From assembly GCA_003576695.1 (NCBI GenBank), contig QOZQ01000001.1:496001-560000 (forward strand): a stretch of DNA of 64,000 bases. The letters are read 5' to 3'. Made by a program: the position numbers and the translations under genes. Below are positions 61,727 to 64,000 of the stretch, piece after piece (position 1 is the first letter of the stretch; every line of letters begins with the position of its first letter). The stretch is from Taklimakanibacter lacteus (GTDB lineage Bacteria > Pseudomonadota > Alphaproteobacteria > Rhizobiales > Aestuariivirgaceae). The notes under the pieces were generated by a model. It was not told where the DNA came from. It saw only the letters and a list, made by a program, of their open reading frames with translations, and made no database searches.

Positions 61727-62271
61727 TGATGCTCGACCCGCTCATCGTGCTCATCGCGTCGGGCGTGCTCATTGCCGTCTTTGTCAGGGCACTGTGGCAC
61801 AAGCTCAGCGACTTCGCCGTGTTCAAGGCCCTGTTCGCCGATTACGAGATGCTTCCCGCCGGTCTCATCGCCCCGGCATCGCTCATCCTGTTGCTGGCGG
61901 AAGCCGCGATTGTCATCGGATTCGTCGTTCCGGCGACAAGACAGGCGGCTGCGATTGGCGCGATCGTCCTGCTTGCGGTCTATGGGTTTGCCATTGCCGT
62001 CAATCTCAGGCGCGGGCGCTATATGATCGACTGCGGCTGCGGCGGATCGGGGCAGGGCCTGTCCTGGTTCCTCGTCGCCCGCAATGCGATCCTCATCCTT
62101 GTCGCCGGCCTGGCCCTCGCCGCGCCGACACCGCGCGACATCTCGTTCACCGATGCGATCGTGCTCGGCCTGTCGGTGGTCACCGTATGGCTCGCCCTCC
62201 TCGCCAGCGAGCAGGCTGCGGTGAATGATGCGCATCGCCAGTTCATCCGCAACAGCAGAGGCAAGGGCTGA
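61726..62271 (+). CDS. mauE: Methylamine utilization membrane protein MauE
   Basis: 181 residues, starting at the ATG overlapping the mauB stop. Four to five hydrophobic helices and the CGCGGSGQGLSW motif are typical of MauE/DoxX-like proteins. MauE works with MauD in the maturation, or disulfide formation, of the cysteine-rich TTQ subunit. The start lies among GTG-ATG-ATG; any may be used. It is the second gene of the operon. Confidence 0.9.
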   Translation: MMLDPLIVLIASGVLIAVFVRALWHKLSDFAVFKALFADYEMLPAGLIAPASLILLLAEAAIVIGFVVPATRQAAAIGAIVLLAVYGFAIAVNLRRGRYMIDCGCGGSGQGLSWFLVARNAILILVAGLALAAPTPRDISFTDAIVLGLSVVTVWLALLASEQAAVNDAHRQFIRNSRGKG

Positions 62272-62274
62272 CCC

Positions 62275-62871
62275 ATGGATCCGTTCACCATCGCGCTCAT
62301 CCTGCTTTGGGCCGTTGTCCTGGCGCTCGGCATCGTGGTGATCGCGCTGGCCCGCCAGATCGGCATATTGTTCGAGAGGGTGGCGCCCATGGGGGCGCTG
62401 ATGACCGATGCCGGCCCCAAGATCGGCGAAGCCTCTCCCAAATTCGCGCTCCAGGCGCTCGCCACCGGCAAGCCGGTCTCGATCGGCGCCGCCTCGGGAC
62501 GCGCCCTTCTCATCTTCTTCCTGTCGCCCACCTGCCCGGTCTGCAAGAAGCTGCTGCCGGTGCTCAAATCGGCGCAGAAGGCCGAGAAGGGCTGGCTCGA
62601 CATCGTGCTGGCCAGCGACGGCGAGGCGCCCAGGCATGAGGCCTTCATCACGAGCCACAAGCTTGACGGCTTCCCCTATGTGCTGTCGAGCGATCTCGGC
62701 ATGGCCTATCGGGTCAGCCGGCTGCCCTATGGCGTCGTTCTCGATGGTGAAGGCACGGTCAGGGCCAAGGGACTGATCAACAACCGCGAACAGCTGGAAA
62801 GCCTGTTCAACGCGAAGGAAATGGGTGTCGCCTCGATCCAGGGCTTCCTGGATCAGGTCAAGGAGGCTTGA
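62275..62871 (+). CDS. mauD: Methylamine dehydrogenase accessory protein MauD (thioredoxin-like)
   Basis: 198 residues. One N-terminal membrane helix (FTIALILLWAVVLALGIVVIAL) is followed by a thioredoxin fold with the CPVC active site (FFLSPTCPVCKKLLPVLK) and the cis-proline region SRLPYGVVLDGEG. It is needed for disulfides in the small subunit. It starts 3 bp after mauE, so they are co-translated. Confidence 0.94.
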   Translation: MDPFTIALILLWAVVLALGIVVIALARQIGILFERVAPMGALMTDAGPKIGEASPKFALQALATGKPVSIGAASGRALLIFFLSPTCPVCKKLLPVLKSAQKAEKGWLDIVLASDGEAPRHEAFITSHKLDGFPYVLSSDLGMAYRVSRLPYGVVLDGEGTVRAKGLINNREQLESLFNAKEMGVASIQGFLDQVKEA

Positions 62872-62882
62872 GGAGGGTTGCC

Positions 62883-63413
62883 ATGTTGAGATCATTGCAC
62901 GGGCTCATGGAAAGCTTCGACCGGCTGAGCGAGGCGGCGGCGCGGCTTGGCGCGCAGCGCATCGGGCGGCGCAATGCGCTGTCGGCGCTCGGCACCGCCA
63001 TTGCCGGCAGCGCCATCCTGCCGATGCTGCCCTTCGACCGCTCGGGGGGGGCCGCGCAAGCGGCCAGCACCCGCGATGACGGCGATGAGACCTGCGAATA
63101 TTGGCGCTATTGCGCGCTCGATGGCTTCCTGTGCACCTGCTGCGGCGGATCGCTGGCCAGTTGCCCGCCAGGTGCTGAGCCCTCCAAGGTCACCTGGGTC
63201 GGGACCTGCCAGAATCCCAAGGACAACAAGGCCTATCTCATCAGCTATAATGACTGCTGCGGCCAGGTGTCGTGCGGCAACTGCCTGTGCAACTACAATC
63301 TGCGCGAACGGCCCGGCTATCGCATGGGCATCCACAATGACATCAACTGGTGCATGGCCAATTCACGCGGCCTCTATCACTGCACCGTCGCGGCGGTGAT
63401 CGGGACCGGCTGA
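62883..63413 (+). CDS. mauA: Amine dehydrogenase small (TTQ-bearing) subunit
   Basis: 176 residues; ATG 62883 follows GAGGAGGG. The leader has a twin-arginine-like segment (RIGRRNALSALGTAIAG) and a long hydrophobic stretch, consistent with Tat-type export of MauA. The mature part is packed with cysteines (CEYWRYCALDGFLCTCCGG, YNDCCGQVSCGNCLC). The two TTQ-forming tryptophans fall in KVTWVGTCQ and DINWCMANS, and the catalytic Asp equivalent is in YNDCCG. The product forms the active-site subunit with MauB. Confidence 0.95.
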   Translation: MLRSLHGLMESFDRLSEAAARLGAQRIGRRNALSALGTAIAGSAILPMLPFDRSGGAAQAASTRDDGDETCEYWRYCALDGFLCTCCGGSLASCPPGAEPSKVTWVGTCQNPKDNKAYLISYNDCCGQVSCGNCLCNYNLRERPGYRMGIHNDINWCMANSRGLYHCTVAAVIGTG

Positions 63414-63850
63414 TGATCCATAGGCTGGTTCTGGCGACCACGCTGCTCGCCGTTTCGTCGGGCGCCGCGGCAGCGGATGGCGCGTCGCTGTTTTCGGAGA
63501 ATTGCGTCGCCTGCCACCAGGAGGGCGGTGTCGGAACGCCGGGTCTCGCCCCGCCGCTCGTCTCCGACACGCTCAAGAAAGCCGGCAGCGTCGAGCGCGA
63601 CTACGTGCCGCTCGTCATCATCCATGGGCTCAGCGGTCCCATTAAGGTCAAGGGGCAGCTCTATGTGAGCGCCATGCCGCCGCGCGCCGACTTCAGCGAC
63701 GATGATATCGCTGCCCTTGCCAATTATGTCGAAGCGGACCTCAATGGTCTCAAAGCCTCGCCATTGGCGGGGACCGATGTCGCGGCTCTCAGAACCGCCA
63801 CAGTCGACCACCAGACTCTGCGCGACATGCGGTCGAAGTTGGGAGAATGA
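63413..63850 (+). CDS. c-type cytochrome of the amine dehydrogenase cluster
   Basis: 145 residues; its ATG overlaps the mauA stop. A signal peptide (LVLATTLLAVSSGAAA) precedes the heme motif NCVACHQEGGVGTPGLAPPL; a methionine ligand is likely in YVSAMPPRADF. This is a single-heme class I cytochrome, probably an electron acceptor for the amine dehydrogenase in place of amicyanin, whose gene is not seen. A tail of 45 residues after the heme domain has no recognised function. Confidence 0.85.
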   Translation: MIHRLVLATTLLAVSSGAAAADGASLFSENCVACHQEGGVGTPGLAPPLVSDTLKKAGSVERDYVPLVIIHGLSGPIKVKGQLYVSAMPPRADFSDDDIAALANYVEADLNGLKASPLAGTDVAALRTATVDHQTLRDMRSKLGE

Positions 63851-64000
63851 CGATGCGCCTGAGCGCGGCGGTTTTTCTCGCACTCAGCCTGCCGACAGCG
63901 GCCGCGCAAGCGGTCGAGCCCAACTATAATTATGCGCTGCATTGCACCGGCTGCCACACCGCCGAAGGGGTGAGCCCGCCGCTGGGGCGCATTCCGCCGC
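63847..64000 (+). CDS. Second c-type cytochrome, cut by the right edge
   Basis: The ATG at 63847 overlaps the preceding stop by 4 bp. The visible 51 residues have a signal peptide (MRLSAAVFLALSLPTAAAQA), then VEPNYNYALHCTGCHTAEGV with a CxxCH heme site. The rest lies outside the window, so the class cannot be stated. It is the sixth gene of the amine dehydrogenase operon. Confidence 0.8.
   Translation, partial: MTMRLSAAVFLALSLPTAAAQAVEPNYNYALHCTGCHTAEGVSPPLGRIPP

Noticed and set aside
1-64000. Search by eye for tRNA, rRNA, riboswitches and insertion sequences with transposase genes.
   Set aside because: No cloverleaf with a T-loop GGTTCRA-type core, no rRNA-like block, no known riboswitch core and no transposase or integrase was found; small or diverged examples could be missed.

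Overview
The window looks like a chromosomal segment of an alphaproteobacterium, most likely Hyphomicrobiales. The evidence is the high GC, the third-position codon bias, the paired CCGTCATCCCGGCGAAAGC-type intergenic palindromes, the pxp cluster with its own biotin carboxylase, and the Rhizobiales-style autotransporters and Omp25-like porins. No rRNA or tRNA gene was seen.

Layout. (1) 1-10.4 kb: catabolic genes. These are a hydantoinase/oxoprolinase B subunit cut by the left edge, an AraC regulator, a five-gene 5-oxoprolinase operon (pxpA, biotin carrier, biotin carboxylase, pxpB, pxpC, all minus strand) and a molybdopterin hydroxylase large subunit. A 48-bp element upstream of pxpA and of the hydroxylase recurs at the start of a LysR gene at 18.0 kb, suggesting a small LysR regulon. 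(2) 10.5-38.6 kb: a cell-surface region. It holds a frameshifted and an intact Omp25-like porin, two divergent LuxR-type regulators with dyad operators, a FecR-domain protein coupled to an autotransporter, four more paralogous autotransporters plus a 3'-end remnant of another, a TIGR03032-type protein, a DUF1488-like/cytochrome c pair behind an FNR/FixK-type box, and a further outer-membrane barrel protein. (3) 38.8-47.4 kb: a complete type II-C CRISPR-Cas system. It has a tracrRNA gene with promoter and terminator on the minus strand, then cas9, cas1 and cas2 in overlapping order, and an array of 45 repeats and 44 spacers. Past the array lie an orphan repeat, a small membrane ORF and a 5'-truncated CsbD gene. 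(4) 47.4-48.8 kb: a mobile-element remnant (DUF5681 protein and a ParB protein whose methyltransferase domain appears deleted). (5) 49.3-57.6 kb: a ureohydrolase, then a leucine/isovalerate module (acyl-CoA synthetase, isovaleryl-CoA dehydrogenase, both methylcrotonoyl-CoA carboxylase subunits). (6) 57.6-59.5 kb: a 1.9-kb lower-GC island flanked by 46-bp near-perfect direct repeats made from the 3' end of the carboxylase gene; it carries a possible toxin/immunity-like gene pair. (7) 59.5-64 kb: a tetraheme membrane cytochrome divergent from a TTQ amine dehydrogenase cluster (mauB-E-D-A order) followed by two c-type cytochromes, the last cut by the right edge.

The least ordinary observations are the readable tracrRNA gene and crRNA polarity, the direct-repeat-flanked island at liuD, the 48-bp LysR element at three loci, the CATATG-centred dyads in the porin/autotransporter/LuxR region, and the signs that the distal end of the CRISPR array sits in a disrupted CsbD neighbourhood. 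Dispersed palindromic repeats of three families occupy many intergenic gaps. All assignments come from reading the sequence; no database search was run.
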